The notes: generated by a model not told the origin, from the sequence alone. A DNA stretch of 64,000 bases from Roseomonas sp. (GCA_020249145.1 JADCGF010000007.1:248001-312000), one strand, 5' to 3'. Positions 22,967 to 31,862 are shown, counted from the stretch's first letter. Numbers and translations are program-made.

Positions 22967-25462
22967 CTAATCCTCAGCCGGCACGGCAAAGCCTTCCGGC
23001 GCAAGGCCGGCGGCATGGCGCTGCCACATCACGCGATAGGCGCCTTCCAGATGGCGTGTGAAGCGTGGGGTGTTGAAAAGCGGCGCGGTTGGCATGGCGG
23101 CAATGAGCTTCGCCTTCAGCGCCGCAGCGCGGGCGGGATCACGGCCAAGTGCAATGGCCAGCGCTTCATATTCTGCGGTATCGCGCGTGATCATTTCCGG
23201 CAGGCCGACAGCGTTCAGCAAGCTTGCCGCAACGCGCCCAGCGAAAGCCTGCCCCATCTGCGTCAGCACCGGAAGCCCAGCCCAAAGCGCATCGCTTGCC
23301 GTGGTATGCGCATTATAGGGCAAAGTATCGAGGAAAAGATCCGCAATCCGATGCCGCGCCAGATGCTGTGCTGATGGCAAGTAGGGCGCAAAAACCAGGC
23401 GCGCCGGATCAACGCCCTGCGCTTCCGCAACAGCGCGCAACCGCGCCATGGCGTCTGCTTCATTGTTCAAAAGCCACAGCACAGAATCCGGAACGGCGTT
23501 CAGAATACGCATCCAGGACGCGAAGATTTCCGGCGTGATCTTATAGGCATTGTTGAAGCAGCAATAAACAAACCCATCCGCCGGCAGCCCGGCTTCAGCG
23601 CGTGATGGCGTCTCGGGCGCGATCACGCGACGGTCATCATTGGCCTGATAGCTATCCGGCAGATGGATGATTTTCTCATCATAAAAGCGCTGCTGATCCA
23701 TGGGCAACACGGTCGCATCCGCCAGGATATAATCCAGGAAATCGGCACCCACGGTGCCGGGATAGCCAAGATAGCTGACCTGCACCGGCGCCAGCCGCGC
23801 AGCGAAGGGCGCAAGCCGCGCATCCTGCGTGTAGCCATTTAGATCAACGGCGATATCAATCCCGGCCCGCCGCGCCATGGCCATTATCGCGCCATCGGAC
23901 ATGCGCGCACATTCATGGAAATGATCCATGGTGGCCCGGATGCGCGCCCGCATCGTATCCTCTGCTTCCGGCCCGTAGGAAAAGGCATGGATTTCGAAAG
24001 CATCGCGGTCATGGCATTCGAACGCGCCGACAAGCAGTTGCATCACGGCATGATTGCGAAAATCAGCCGAGAAATACCCAATGCGCAAGCGTTGGCGCTG
24101 TTCAGCCGGCGGTGGCTGAACAGCGGGGGGCTGCGGCAGGGTTTCACGCGTATAGGCGCGGGCGGCGATCTGGTGCAGTTCCGGATCATCGCAAATACCA
24201 AGCAGTGCAAAGGGATTGGCCACGTATTGCCGCGCCCGCACACGGTCCAGCAGGAATTGCCGCTGTTCCGGCAGCCCGGCCCAGTTCCAGCGGCGCTGCT
24301 TGGTGTAGACCAGGGATGAAAGCGCCTCAGTGACACCGGGATCGAGCGCCACCGCCTTTTCGAACCGCGCCACGGCTTCCGATTGCCGGTTCAGCGCATT
24401 CAGTGAATTACCTTCATAATTCAGCGCTTCCGCCGAATTTGGATCAAGCGCCAGCACGCGTTCATAACAGGCAAGCGCTTCTTCGTGCCGGTTCAGCAGC
24501 GCCAAGGCGTTACCGAGGTTGAGATGCGCATTCGGATGACGGGGCGCCGCTTCAATGGCGCGGCGGTAGGTCTCGATCGCTTCAGGCAGACGGCGCAAGG
24601 CCTTCAGCGCAACCCCTTTGCCCACCAGTGCTTCCGCATCACGCGCATCAAGCGCGAGTGCCGCTTCCAGCGCTGCAATCGCTTCCTCATGGCGGTTCTC
24701 ACCGCTCAAGGCCAGGCCCTTGCCGATCAGGGCCTTGATCGGTGGTGGCTTGAGGCTGGCCAAGCGTTCAAACAGCCCAAGCGCGCGCGGGTAATCCCGC
24801 AAGCCCAGAAAGCCGGAACCGAGCGAAATCAGCGTTTCAAGACTGGCGCGCTGCTTGTCCAAAAACCCCGTCAGAAAGATCACCGCATCGCGATGGGCCC
24901 CAAGCTTCTGCATCGTATCCGAAAGCGCGGCGGCGGCGCGGGAATGGCCGGGTTCCAACGCCAAGGCGGCGCGAAAGGCTTCCATGGCGCCGGCCGCATC
25001 GCCAAGCTGAAGCCGGCACAATCCGCGATTGACGTGAAAATCTCCATCAATGCCGGCAAAGCCGCGCGCGATAATGTCATCATAAGTCGCGCTGGCGCGC
25101 GCGATATCGCCTGCCTCCAGCAACGAATCGGCCAGGTTGAAATGGGCAAAGGCGAAGCCTGGCTCAGCCGCGATCGCGGCGCTGAAGGCTTCCACCGCTG
25201 CAGCCTTGTCGCCGGCAGCGCGGCGCGCATTGCCAAGATCATTCAGCAGCGCGGCATTGGCCGGTGCCAGGCTGGTGGCGCGTTCCAAAGCCTGACGCGC
25301 CGGCGCGACCTCACCGCGCGTAAACAGCGCCAAGCCGAGCATCCGATTGGCCTCGGCATGGTTGGGCTCATGCTGCAGAAAGGCACGATAACCAGCAATC
25401 GCCGCGTCCAAATTGCCGGCCTGATGCTGGCGGAGAGAGGCTTGCAAATCGGGCGAGGCCAA
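22967..25462 (-). CDS. TPR protein with SPINDLY/O-GlcNAc transferase-like domain (GT41)
   Basis: Predicted protein glycosyltransferase: about a dozen tetratricopeptide repeats (residues 1 to about 430) followed by a GT41-type catalytic region (RIGYFSADFRNHAVMQLL, QVSYLGYPGTVGADFLDYIL, FNNAYKITPEIFASWMRIL, DLFLDTLPYNAHTTASDALW). The repeat consensus is clear in segments such as AHLNLGNALALLNRHEEALA. A TTG at 25462 with GGAAGG 6 bp upstream is taken as the start (831 residues), because the frame further upstream runs into the next gene. The acceptor is unknown; related alphaproteobacterial enzymes often modify surface proteins or flagellin. Confidence 0.85.
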   Translation of the reverse strand: MASPDLQASLRQHQAGNLDAAIAGYRAFLQHEPNHAEANRMLGLALFTRGEVAPARQALERATSLAPANAALLNDLGNARRAAGDKAAAVEAFSAAIAAEPGFAFAHFNLADSLLEAGDIARASATYDDIIARGFAGIDGDFHVNRGLCRLQLGDAAGAMEAFRAALALEPGHSRAAAALSDTMQKLGAHRDAVIFLTGFLDKQRASLETLISLGSGFLGLRDYPRALGLFERLASLKPPPIKALIGKGLALSGENRHEEAIAALEAALALDARDAEALVGKGVALKALRRLPEAIETYRRAIEAAPRHPNAHLNLGNALALLNRHEEALACYERVLALDPNSAEALNYEGNSLNALNRQSEAVARFEKAVALDPGVTEALSSLVYTKQRRWNWAGLPEQRQFLLDRVRARQYVANPFALLGICDDPELHQIAARAYTRETLPQPPAVQPPPAEQRQRLRIGYFSADFRNHAVMQLLVGAFECHDRDAFEIHAFSYGPEAEDTMRARIRATMDHFHECARMSDGAIMAMARRAGIDIAVDLNGYTQDARLAPFAARLAPVQVSYLGYPGTVGADFLDYILADATVLPMDQQRFYDEKIIHLPDSYQANDDRRVIAPETPSRAEAGLPADGFVYCCFNNAYKITPEIFASWMRILNAVPDSVLWLLNNEADAMARLRAVAEAQGVDPARLVFAPYLPSAQHLARHRIADLFLDTLPYNAHTTASDALWAGLPVLTQMGQAFAGRVAASLLNAVGLPEMITRDTAEYEALAIALGRDPARAAALKAKLIAAMPTAPLFNTPRFTRHLEGAYRVMWQRHAAGLAPEGFAVPAED

Positions 25463-25544
25463 GGCGATTCCTTCCAGGCGTAAACAGCGCGCCTTCCTTG
25501 CCCGGAAACGCCCCTGCCCGTCCAGCGGGCGGGGCGTTCTTCGC

Positions 25545-26669
25545 CTAGAACAACGACATCTGCGCCCCCGGCACCGTAAAGCGCGTGCAATCCAAGGCCC
25601 CCGCCCCACCACCGCGCTTTTCCAGGCCAAGCCGCCGCATCGCCACTGTAAAGCGCCGTGCGAGCAATTCCGCATAGGGCCCACTGCCGGTCTGGCGCTG
25701 GCCGAAACGGCTGTCATACAGCGCGCCGCCGCGCGACTGGCGGATTAGGGAAAGCACCCGGGCGGCACGATCGGGCATATGGCGCGCCAGCCATTCCTCA
25801 AAAAGCTGTTTGATTTCCAGGGGCAGGCGCAACAGCACATAGCCCGCGCTGGTGGCCCCCGCCGCCGCGCCCTGTTCCAGCAGCTTTTCCAATTCCATGT
25901 CATTCACCGCCGGAATCATGGGCGCGGCCAGGATGGCGGTGGGGATGCCCGCTGCCGTCAATTCCCGGATAGCTTGCAACCGCCGCGCCGGGGTAGCGGC
26001 ACGCGGTTCCATGATGCGCGCCAAGGCCGGGTCCAACGTGGTGACGGAAAGGCACACCCGCACCAAATTGCGCGCGGCCAGCCGCTGCAGGACATCCACA
26101 TCACGCAGCACGCCGGCCGATTTCGTGACAATCGTCACCGGGTGGTTGAAGCGGTCCAGCACGTCCAAAACGGCCCGTGTCAGCCCCAATTGGCGTTCCA
26201 CCGGCTGATAGGGGTCCGTATTGGCGCCAAGGGCGATCGGGCGGGGCTGATAGCCTGGCTTGCGGAGCTCCTTTTCCAGCAACGCCGCGATATCGGGCTT
26301 GAACATCAACCGCGTTTCGAATTCGAGCCCCGGCGAGAAGCCCAAATAGGCATGGGAAGGCCGCGCATAGCAGTAGATGCAGCCATGTTCACAGCCGCGA
26401 TAGGGGTTGATGGACCTATCAAAACCCAGATCAGGGCTTTCATTGTAGCTGAGGGCGGATTTCGCGCGATCCTCGGTCAGGCTGGTCGGCAAGGGCGGCA
26501 ATTCGGCGAAGCTTTGTTCCAGCGTCGCCCAGCCATCGTCAAACGCCTCCCGCTGTGCGGGTTCAAAGCGCACTGACGGGTTGGAAACGGCCCCGCGCCC
26601 CTTGCGCGCCAGGGATGGCATGGCGAAGGCACTTTCACCCTGGGTCAGGTTGGGCATACCATCGGGCAT
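25545..26669 (-). CDS. PA0069-family radical SAM protein (SplB-like)
   Basis: Radical S-adenosylmethionine protein of 374 residues, related at a distance to spore photoproduct lyase. The cluster motif CxxxCxxC is at residues 93, 97 and 100 (RGCEHGCIYCYARPSHAY); further family segments are ALGANTDPYQPVE and TIVTKSAGVLRDVDVL. The ATG at 26669 with AAGGGA upstream is chosen over an upstream frame that would run through the promoter. An exact GTTC-N7-GTTC LexA box is 57 bp upstream, directly followed by TTGACT. The catalytic role of the family is not established; SOS control suggests DNA repair. Confidence 0.88.
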   Translation of the reverse strand: MPDGMPNLTQGESAFAMPSLARKGRGAVSNPSVRFEPAQREAFDDGWATLEQSFAELPPLPTSLTEDRAKSALSYNESPDLGFDRSINPYRGCEHGCIYCYARPSHAYLGFSPGLEFETRLMFKPDIAALLEKELRKPGYQPRPIALGANTDPYQPVERQLGLTRAVLDVLDRFNHPVTIVTKSAGVLRDVDVLQRLAARNLVRVCLSVTTLDPALARIMEPRAATPARRLQAIRELTAAGIPTAILAAPMIPAVNDMELEKLLEQGAAAGATSAGYVLLRLPLEIKQLFEEWLARHMPDRAARVLSLIRQSRGGALYDSRFGQRQTGSGPYAELLARRFTVAMRRLGLEKRGGGAGALDCTRFTVPGAQMSLF

Positions 26670-26725
26670 GATGTGTTCCCTTTTCCGAACCTGACCAGAG
26701 TGGCGCAAAGCGCCGCCCAAGTCAA

Positions 26726-26740
26726 GAACAAAATAAGAAC
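26726..26740. promoter_or_regulatory. lexA box: alphaproteobacterial LexA (SOS) box
   Basis: Read on the minus strand the site is GTTCTTATTTTGTTC, an exact match to the alphaproteobacterial LexA consensus GTTC-N7-GTTC. It is followed on the same strand by TTGACT, a plausible -35 for the radical SAM gene at 25545-26669. On the other side it ends 2 bp before the ATG of the glycosyltransferase gene at 26743, so it may affect both directions. Confidence 0.7.
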
Positions 26741-26742
26741 AA

Positions 26743-27429
26743 ATGCACCTTTTACCTGTTTCCGCGCTGATCCCAACGCTGAATGCCGCCGCAAGCCTGC
26801 CGGCGACGCTCGCCGCCCTACGCAGCCATGTGGCGGAAATCATCATCGCCGATGGCGGCAGCACGGATGGAACACCACAACTTGCGAAAACCCTTGGGGC
26901 GCGCGTCATCACGGGCAATCGCGGGCGCGGCGTTCAATTGCGCGCCGCAGCTGACGCCGCAACCCAGCCCTGGTTGCTGGCGATGCATGCCGATACACGC
27001 CCCGGCCCCGGCTGGCAGGAAGCGGCAGCAGGCTTTATTGCGCAGCTCGAAAACACGACCAGGGCCGCCCATTTCCGCTTCGCGCTTGACCATCCAGCGC
27101 CGCAAGCGCGGCGGCTGGAAGCCATGGTGGCCTGGCGCTGCCGCTGGCTTGGCCTGCCCTATGGAGATCAGGGCCTGCTGATCGCACGTGATTTCTATCA
27201 GGCGCTTGGCGGTTATGAACCCGTGCCGCTGATGGAAGATGTGGCGTTGATCCGCCGTATTGGGCGCAAGCGCCTTCGGGCGCTGCCCGTGGATTTCATT
27301 ACCTCCGCCGAGAAATGGCAGCGCGATGGCTGGTACGGGCGCTCGGCGCGGAACCTGTTCTGTCTGTCGCTGTGGTTCGCGGGCGTCTCGCCCGAACGCA
27401 TCGCCGGGTTCTATGCGCGCCGGCGCTGA
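26743..27429 (+). CDS. GT2-type transferase of the TIGR04283 family
   Basis: Small GT-A glycosyltransferase of 228 residues. The N-terminus SALIPTLNAAASLPATLAAL and the nucleotide-binding IIIADGGSTDGT are typical, followed by MHADTRPGPGW as the DxD-like site and YGDQGLLIARDFYQALGGY. Databases call this family arsenosugar biosynthesis glycosyltransferase, but there is no arsenic gene nearby and the name should not be trusted. The ATG has no ribosome site and lies 2 bp from a LexA box, so a leaderless transcript is possible. It is followed by its usual partner of the TIGR04282 family. Confidence 0.85.
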   Translation: MHLLPVSALIPTLNAAASLPATLAALRSHVAEIIIADGGSTDGTPQLAKTLGARVITGNRGRGVQLRAAADAATQPWLLAMHADTRPGPGWQEAAAGFIAQLENTTRAAHFRFALDHPAPQARRLEAMVAWRCRWLGLPYGDQGLLIARDFYQALGGYEPVPLMEDVALIRRIGRKRLRALPVDFITSAEKWQRDGWYGRSARNLFCLSLWFAGVSPERIAGFYARRR

Positions 27430-27446
27430 TCGGCTTTGCTGAGGCA

Positions 27447-28070
27447 ATGCGCCGCCCCGTTGTGATCATTTTTGCCCGCGCGCCACGCCTTGGCGCGGTA
27501 AAGCGCCGCTTGGCTGCGGGTATTGGCGCGCGTGGTGCCCTGCACTTCTACCGCGCCACGCTGGCAGCGATCGCTTGGCCCATTACGCGTGACAGGCGTT
27601 GGCGCACGATACTGGCCATCACCCCGCGCGGTGCGCGGGCCGATTGGACGCGGCTGGCGCCACCCGGCACGCTGCGCATGGCTCAGATTGCCGGGGATTT
27701 GGGGCAGCGGATGGAAAGGGCGCTCGCCCCCTTCCCGCGCGCCATCCTGATCGGCAGCGATATTCCTGGGCTTGGCCCCGCCGATATCGCCGCCGGGTTT
27801 CGCGCGCTGGGGCGGGCGGATGCGGTTTTCGGCCCGGCGCTGGATGGGGGCTATTGGCTGGTCGGTTTCGGTCCCCAGCGCCCGCACAAGCCATTTGCAC
27901 GGGTGCGCTGGTCCAGCCGCCATGCCCTGGCTGATACCTTGGCCAATTTCCGGCGCCATCGCGTGGCGCTATTGCCGCCCAAGCGTGATGTGGATAGCGC
28001 CGAGGATTTGGCAGCGCTGCGCCTGCCCGCCCTTATTCATCCAGCGAAACCACCCTTTTTGCGCCGATGA
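27447..28070 (+). CDS. DUF2064/TIGR04282-type glycosyltransferase
   Basis: A 207-residue GT-A-like protein that commonly accompanies the TIGR04283 transferase. Segments IFARAPRLGAVKRRLAAGIG, LIGSDIPGLGPADIAAGF and FGPALDGGYWLVGFG are typical of the DUF2064 family, with the nucleotidyltransferase-like GSDxP motif. The start at 27447 follows GAGG; the frame open upstream lies in the preceding gene. The pair may act on a sugar-phosphate or lipid-linked sugar. The substrate is unknown. Confidence 0.85.
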   Translation: MRRPVVIIFARAPRLGAVKRRLAAGIGARGALHFYRATLAAIAWPITRDRRWRTILAITPRGARADWTRLAPPGTLRMAQIAGDLGQRMERALAPFPRAILIGSDIPGLGPADIAAGFRALGRADAVFGPALDGGYWLVGFGPQRPHKPFARVRWSSRHALADTLANFRRHRVALLPPKRDVDSAEDLAALRLPALIHPAKPPFLRR

Positions 28071-28136
28071 CATTTCCCGCCCGCGATTTGACGGAAATTT
28101 AAGGCGACCAACCTATGCTTTCATTGGGAGGTCCAC

Positions 28137-28514
28137 ATGGAACCAACAAGCACCGGATCCGATGACAGCGCCCGCGAATGCCGCCAGCGCGTTGCAGCGC
28201 ATTTGCAGGATTTGCATCGCATCCATTTGGCCCTGGCCGAGGACAGCCGCGCGCTGAAGCACTTCACGACCGAAGGCAATGCGCGGGTGGAACTGGAATT
28301 GGCTGCGGAAATGCTGGAGCTTTACATGGCTTCCAGCGCGGCCTTTCTGGAAAACATGCGCGGGCGGTTTGAAGCGCGCCTGCCGCTGCTCCGCCGTGGC
28401 GAGCCCGCTTTTGGCCAGCACCCAGAACGCGCGCCTGAACATGGGGCCTTTTGGCTCAGTTTCTCGCGCCTTTGCGCGGTACTCCGCCGCGCCACCAAGC
28501 ACGTCGAGGTATGA
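28137..28514 (+). CDS. unknown 125-residue helical protein
   Basis: Starts at an ATG preceded by GGGAGG. The product is helical and charged, without signal or membrane segments; notable stretches are ECRQRVAAHLQDLHRIHLAL and ELAAEMLELYMASSAAFLEN. It could be a small cytosolic regulatory or coiled-coil protein. It is convergent with purQ (5 bp between stops). No family recognised. Confidence 0.65.
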   Translation: MEPTSTGSDDSARECRQRVAAHLQDLHRIHLALAEDSRALKHFTTEGNARVELELAAEMLELYMASSAAFLENMRGRFEARLPLLRRGEPAFGQHPERAPEHGAFWLSFSRLCAVLRRATKHVEV

Positions 28515-28519
28515 AAACC

Positions 28520-29218
28520 TTAAGCTGAGACCAGGCGTTCAGCCAGGCTTTGGAACATGGGCAGGCCATCCACGCCGCCCATCAGCGGGTCCACCAAATC
28601 TTCCGGATGCGGCATCAGCCCGCAGACGCGGAGATTGGCTGAAAACACACCCGCGATATTGCGCGCGCTGCCATTGCGGTTGGCGGCGTCCGTCGCTTGG
28701 CCCGCTTCATCCACATAACGGAAGGCGACCAAGCCTTCGCCTTCCAGCCGATCAAGCGTTACGTTATCGGCGAAGTAATTGCCATCACCATGCGCCATGG
28801 GGGCGCGGAAGCAATCGCCCTGTTGCCACTGCGCGGTAAAGGCCGTTCCGGCGCGCTCCACCCGCAAACGACACTCCATGGAAAGAAAGCGCAACGTGGC
28901 ATTGCGCAGCAATCCGCCCGGCAAAAGCCCGGCTTCGATCATGATCTGAAAACCGTTGCAGACGCCAAGCACATGCCCCCCGGCAGCCGCAAAATCCACC
29001 ACCGCACGCATAATGGGCGATTGCGCTGCCATGGCGCCGCAGCGCAGGTAATCGCCATAGGAAAAGCCACCCGGCAGCACTACCAGATCTAGCCCTGCGG
29101 GCAGCGCCGCTTCGCGGTGAAATAGCATCATGGGATCTCGGCCCGATGCGCGCTTCAGCGCCAACCTCATATCCCGTTCCCGATTGGTGCCAGGGAATAC
29201 AATGATCGCCGCCTTCAT
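28520..29218 (-). CDS. purQ: phosphoribosylformylglycinamidine synthase, glutaminase subunit
   Basis: Class I glutamine amidotransferase subunit of FGAM synthase, supplying ammonia in purine synthesis step 4. The ATG at 29218 ([17 protein letters not shown]) gives 232 residues. The nucleophile is the Cys in [12 protein letters not shown], and the His/Glu pair is in LMPHPEDLV. It follows purS and a small membrane gene on the same strand. Confidence 0.95.
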   Translation of the reverse strand: MKAAIIVFPGTNRERDMRLALKRASGRDPMMLFHREAALPAGLDLVVLPGGFSYGDYLRCGAMAAQSPIMRAVVDFAAAGGHVLGVCNGFQIMIEAGLLPGGLLRNATLRFLSMECRLRVERAGTAFTAQWQQGDCFRAPMAHGDGNYFADNVTLDRLEGEGLVAFRYVDEAGQATDAANRNGSARNIAGVFSANLRVCGLMPHPEDLVDPLMGGVDGLPMFQSLAERLVSA

Positions 29219-29223
29219 GGCCT

Positions 29224-29442
29224 TCAGGTCCCGATCAGGCGGAGCCAATGCAGCCCGCCCATGAATACCATTGTCACCAGCGCGGCGAGTGCCGCCGCCG
29301 TCACCCAGCGATTGATCGTCCGCTTGCCGCGCGCCACCATATTGCCGCGCGCGACAATGGGCGCGCGTTGTTCGCGCCAACGCAGCCCCATGGCGATCAG
29401 CACCGTCAGCACCAGCATCGCGATCAGGCTGGCCTTGACCAC
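29224..29442 (-). CDS. small two-helix membrane protein between purS and purQ
   Basis: A 72-residue protein from a GTG start at 29442, with GGAGA 9 bp upstream, beginning 1 bp after the purS stop and ending 5 bp before purQ. There are two hydrophobic helices: residues 5-18 ([14 protein letters not shown]) and 46-68 ([20 protein letters not shown]), separated by a strongly basic loop. The layout resembles HIG1-type twin-helix proteins. Function unknown; its place inside the FGAM synthase genes is probably operon packing. Confidence 0.7.
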   Translation of the reverse strand: MVKASLIAMLVLTVLIAMGLRWREQRAPIVARGNMVARGKRTINRWVTAAALAALVTMVFMGGLHWLRLIGT

Positions 29443-29443
29443 C

Positions 29444-29683
29444 TCAGACGATCTCCACCCGGAAGCTTTCGATCACCGTATTGGCGAGCAGCTTGCGTGC
29501 CATATCTTCGGCGATCTGCTTGGCCTGCGCCGGGTCAGCCTCGGCCAGATCAAGTTCAATCACCTTGCCGGCGCGTACATCACGCACGCCGCCAAAGCCC
29601 AGGCCTTCCAGAGCGTTGCCAATGGCTTTGCCCTGAGGGTCAAGCACGCCCGCCTTGGGCATGACATAGACGCGGGCTTTCAT
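29444..29683 (-). CDS. purS: phosphoribosylformylglycinamidine synthase subunit PurS
   Basis: Small bridging subunit of the three-part FGAM synthase (PurS-PurQ-PurL). The 79 residues start MKARVYVMPKAGVLDPQGKA and contain GLGFGGVRDVRAGKVIELDL, both diagnostic. AGGA lies 7 bp before the ATG. purC is upstream, separated by a repeat-bearing gap of about 185 bp. Confidence 0.95.
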   Translation of the reverse strand: MKARVYVMPKAGVLDPQGKAIGNALEGLGFGGVRDVRAGKVIELDLAEADPAQAKQIAEDMARKLLANTVIESFRVEIV

Positions 29684-29740
29684 ATCAATCCTAACCGCCG
29701 TTCTTGCATATCGCCTCTCCTGGCGCGGAATTTGGTCCGG

Positions 29741-29860
29741 CGCATCCGATTCACGCCTCCGGTGCTCGGCTGCGCCTGCGCCCTGCGACGATCGTAGCGT
29801 GTCTGGCGCATCCGATTCACGTCTCCGGTGCTCGGCTGCGCCTGCGCCCTGCGACGATCG
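29741..29860. repeat. 54-bp direct repeat, two copies 66 bp apart, with hairpin ends
   Basis: Copies at 29741-29794 and 29807-29860 differ at one base (the seventeenth of the unit, c or t). The second copy begins CGCATCCGAT and is followed by the reverse complement ATCGGATGCG (29857-29866), so it can fold into a 10-bp-stemmed hairpin. It lies between purC and purS. An open frame through it simply encodes the repeat and is not taken as a gene. Confidence 0.85.
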
Positions 29861-29867
29861 GATGCGC

Positions 29868-30632
29868 TCATTGAACAGCCTCCGGCCCCTTCAGGTCGCG
29901 CACGCCAGCTTCCGGCAAAATGCCCAAGCGCCGGGCTACTTCCTGGTAGCCTTCTTCCACCTTGCCGAGGTCTCGGCGGAAGCGATCCTTGTCCATTTTC
30001 TCGCCGGTCTTGGCATCCCAAAGGCGGCAATTATCCGGGCTGATCTCATCGGCCAGCACGATGCGCATTTCCTCATTTTCCCAGAGGCGCCCGAATTCCA
30101 GCTTGAAATCCACCAGCGTAATGCCGACCCCAAGCAATAGCCCGGTCAGGAAATCATTGATGCGCAAGGTCAGCGCAATCATGTCATCCAGATCATGCGT
30201 GGAAGCCCAGCCGAAGCAGGTGATGTGTTCTTCCGCCACCATCGGGTCATTCAGCGCGTCATTCTTGAAGTAATACTCGATGATGGAACGCGGCAGGCGT
30301 TGGCCTTCCGGAATGCCCAGACGCTCCGCAAGCGACCCCGCGGCCACATTGCGCACCACCACTTCCAGCGGGATGATCTCCACCTCCCGGATCAATTGCT
30401 CGCGCATATTGAGCCGGCGGATGAAATGCGTCGGGATGCCAATCTCTGTCAGGCGCATCATCAGATATTCGCTGATGCGATTATTCAGTACCCCCTTGCC
30501 GGTGATGGTGCCCTTCTTTTTGGCATTGAAGGCGGTGGCGTCATCCTTGAAGTACTGCACCAGGGTGCCAGGTTCCGGCCCCTCGAACAGGATTTTTGCT
30601 TTACCTTCATAGAGTTGGCGGCGACGAGCCAT
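29868..30632 (-). CDS. purC: SAICAR synthetase
   Basis: Phosphoribosylaminoimidazole-succinocarboxamide synthase, purine pathway step 7. The 254 residues show [20 protein letters not shown] at the N-terminus, [12 protein letters not shown], the signature [17 protein letters not shown] and [10 protein letters not shown] followed by [15 protein letters not shown]. The ATG has AAGGA 10 bp upstream. It is first in purC-purS-(membrane gene)-purQ. Confidence 0.96.
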   Translation of the reverse strand: MARRRQLYEGKAKILFEGPEPGTLVQYFKDDATAFNAKKKGTITGKGVLNNRISEYLMMRLTEIGIPTHFIRRLNMREQLIREVEIIPLEVVVRNVAAGSLAERLGIPEGQRLPRSIIEYYFKNDALNDPMVAEEHITCFGWASTHDLDDMIALTLRINDFLTGLLLGVGITLVDFKLEFGRLWENEEMRIVLADEISPDNCRLWDAKTGEKMDKDRFRRDLGKVEEGYQEVARRLGILPEAGVRDLKGPEAVQ

Positions 30633-31025
30633 GGGTCAGACATCCTTTGGCCCACCATCCAAAGGCGGAAGGCGGAGCTTTAGTTTTGTATAGCAGCCAT
30701 CACCCAGGGTCGCCACTTTAGGCCCCGAGTCGACTGCTCAGCCCAGCGCCTCAAGGTCATTGAACACGCCTTCCCCCGGCGGGGCGGCACAAAAACGCCA
30801 GAGCCTTTCCCAAGTCAGGTAAGTGCCGATTCTGCTGGCAGAGCGACCTGAGGAGGGTGCAGCTAACCGCCGCGTCAGATCCACAAAAAGGACCTGGCCT
30901 GCAAGTTTTTTAGTAGTGAGGGCCGGGGGTACAGAGATTTTTTGGTCGTCCATACGGGGGGCAATCAGGAACTGCGTCGCTTATGGTGATGTCACAAAGA
31001 GGCGCGCTAAAACATCACACCAAGG
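30633..31025. other. 393-bp region with no intact gene
   Basis: This stretch separates purC from the methyltransferase gene. It holds the likely purC promoter region next to 30633, a remnant resembling the 3' end of the NRDE gene (30738-30836), and AT-richer sequence with no coding frame I can support. It marks the left border of a lower-GC island. Confidence 0.6.
30738..30836 (-). pseudogene. remnant of the 3' end of an NRDE/TANGO2-like gene
   Basis: The minus-strand frame reads ERLWRFCAAPPGEGVF, nearly identical to ERLWRFCPAPPGEGVF at the end of the NRDE protein at 33216-33974. At DNA level 30763-30811 and 33262-33310 are 44/49 identical without gaps. Nothing of the rest of the gene is present. 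Either a partial duplication or the trace of an insertion; an independent short gene (30738-30953) is unlikely. Confidence 0.55.
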
Positions 31026-31862
31026 TCACCGGGGAGCTGACCATTTGTTTTTGCTCTGGTCGGGCTTTTCAGGCAAAGCCCCATCGAATGGTTTTGCGTT
31101 TGGCCAAACTTCCGCAACGGAGCCGACCACCCGCCTCCGGCCCAGTGCGGCAGCAAGTCCGGTCTCATTCTTTTTGATGAGGCAGACAGAGTTGTAAAAA
31201 TGAACTGCTTCTATGCCAGAAAAGTCGCAATTCTTGATCAAAGCGGCGTAACTGGGATGTTTGGCCACCAAGAATTCTTGCGGTGACATGGGAATTCCCC
31301 AATTTTCTAGATTCACGACATCAACCAAGTCCTTGAGGAAGGCCATTGATGAAGATGGATGGAACAGCCCCCCATCATAGCCTTGCCAATAACTAGCGTG
31401 TAAATCCTCGACCACGAAGATCCCACCCTTACGTAGTTTTGGAAAATAATGAAGAAATGAATTGATAATATCGTTTGATTTATGGGACCCGTCATCAATA
31501 ATGACGTCGAACTCCGCGCTCAGCGCCTCGATGCGGTTGCGCGTTGCCTCGGCATTCGCATCGCCCACAACTACCTTGATTTTGTCGTGATCTGGGTAAA
31601 CGAGATTTCCGCAGAGTGGATGTATGTCGCAGCCGACGATAATACTGTGATTGGCGAAATATCGGGCATGAACTTCGAGCGAACCACCGTTCTGGATACC
31701 TATTTCAAGCAGCGCAATGTCTCGATCCTTGTATGTGGCGAAGGCATCATCATAAACCGAAAGGTAACTGTCCCATTTGTCTGAAACTTTGCCTTCTTGG
31801 GCTTCAAAGACCTCGCGGAAGGTCTTAGAGATTTTTGTTGTCTCTTGCATCAAAAAAGCCAT
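31026..31862 (-). CDS. class I SAM-dependent methyltransferase (MycE/TylF-like)
   Basis: A 278-residue methyltransferase. ALLEIGIQNGGSLEVHARYF is the SAM motif, and FDVIIDDGSHKSNDIINSFL with IFVVEDLHASYW is the DDGSH/EDLHxSYW pattern seen in macrocin-type sugar O-methyltransferases. The ATG at 31862 has GGAG 10 bp upstream; an ATG 12 bp further in is an alternative. GC content is visibly lower than in the surrounding genes, suggesting recent transfer. The divergent GT2 neighbour suggests methylation of a surface-glycan sugar; the substrate is unknown. Confidence 0.8.
   Translation of the reverse strand: MAFLMQETTKISKTFREVFEAQEGKVSDKWDSYLSVYDDAFATYKDRDIALLEIGIQNGGSLEVHARYFANHSIIVGCDIHPLCGNLVYPDHDKIKVVVGDANAEATRNRIEALSAEFDVIIDDGSHKSNDIINSFLHYFPKLRKGGIFVVEDLHASYWQGYDGGLFHPSSSMAFLKDLVDVVNLENWGIPMSPQEFLVAKHPSYAALIKNCDFSGIEAVHFYNSVCLIKKNETGLAAALGRRRVVGSVAEVWPNAKPFDGALPEKPDQSKNKWSAPR

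Noticed and set aside
26743..28070. Arsenosugar biosynthesis locus, as the family names would suggest
   Set aside because: No arsM, arsR or other arsenic gene is near; both families are widespread and the label reflects database naming only.
29680..30030. 116-codon frame through the purC-purS gap
   Set aside because: Its only distinctive sequence is the translated 66-bp direct repeat, and half of it lies inside purC in another frame.
30738..30953. An intact 71-residue gene
   Set aside because: The recognisable part is only the tail of an NRDE protein; the upstream half has no family resemblance and no ribosome site.
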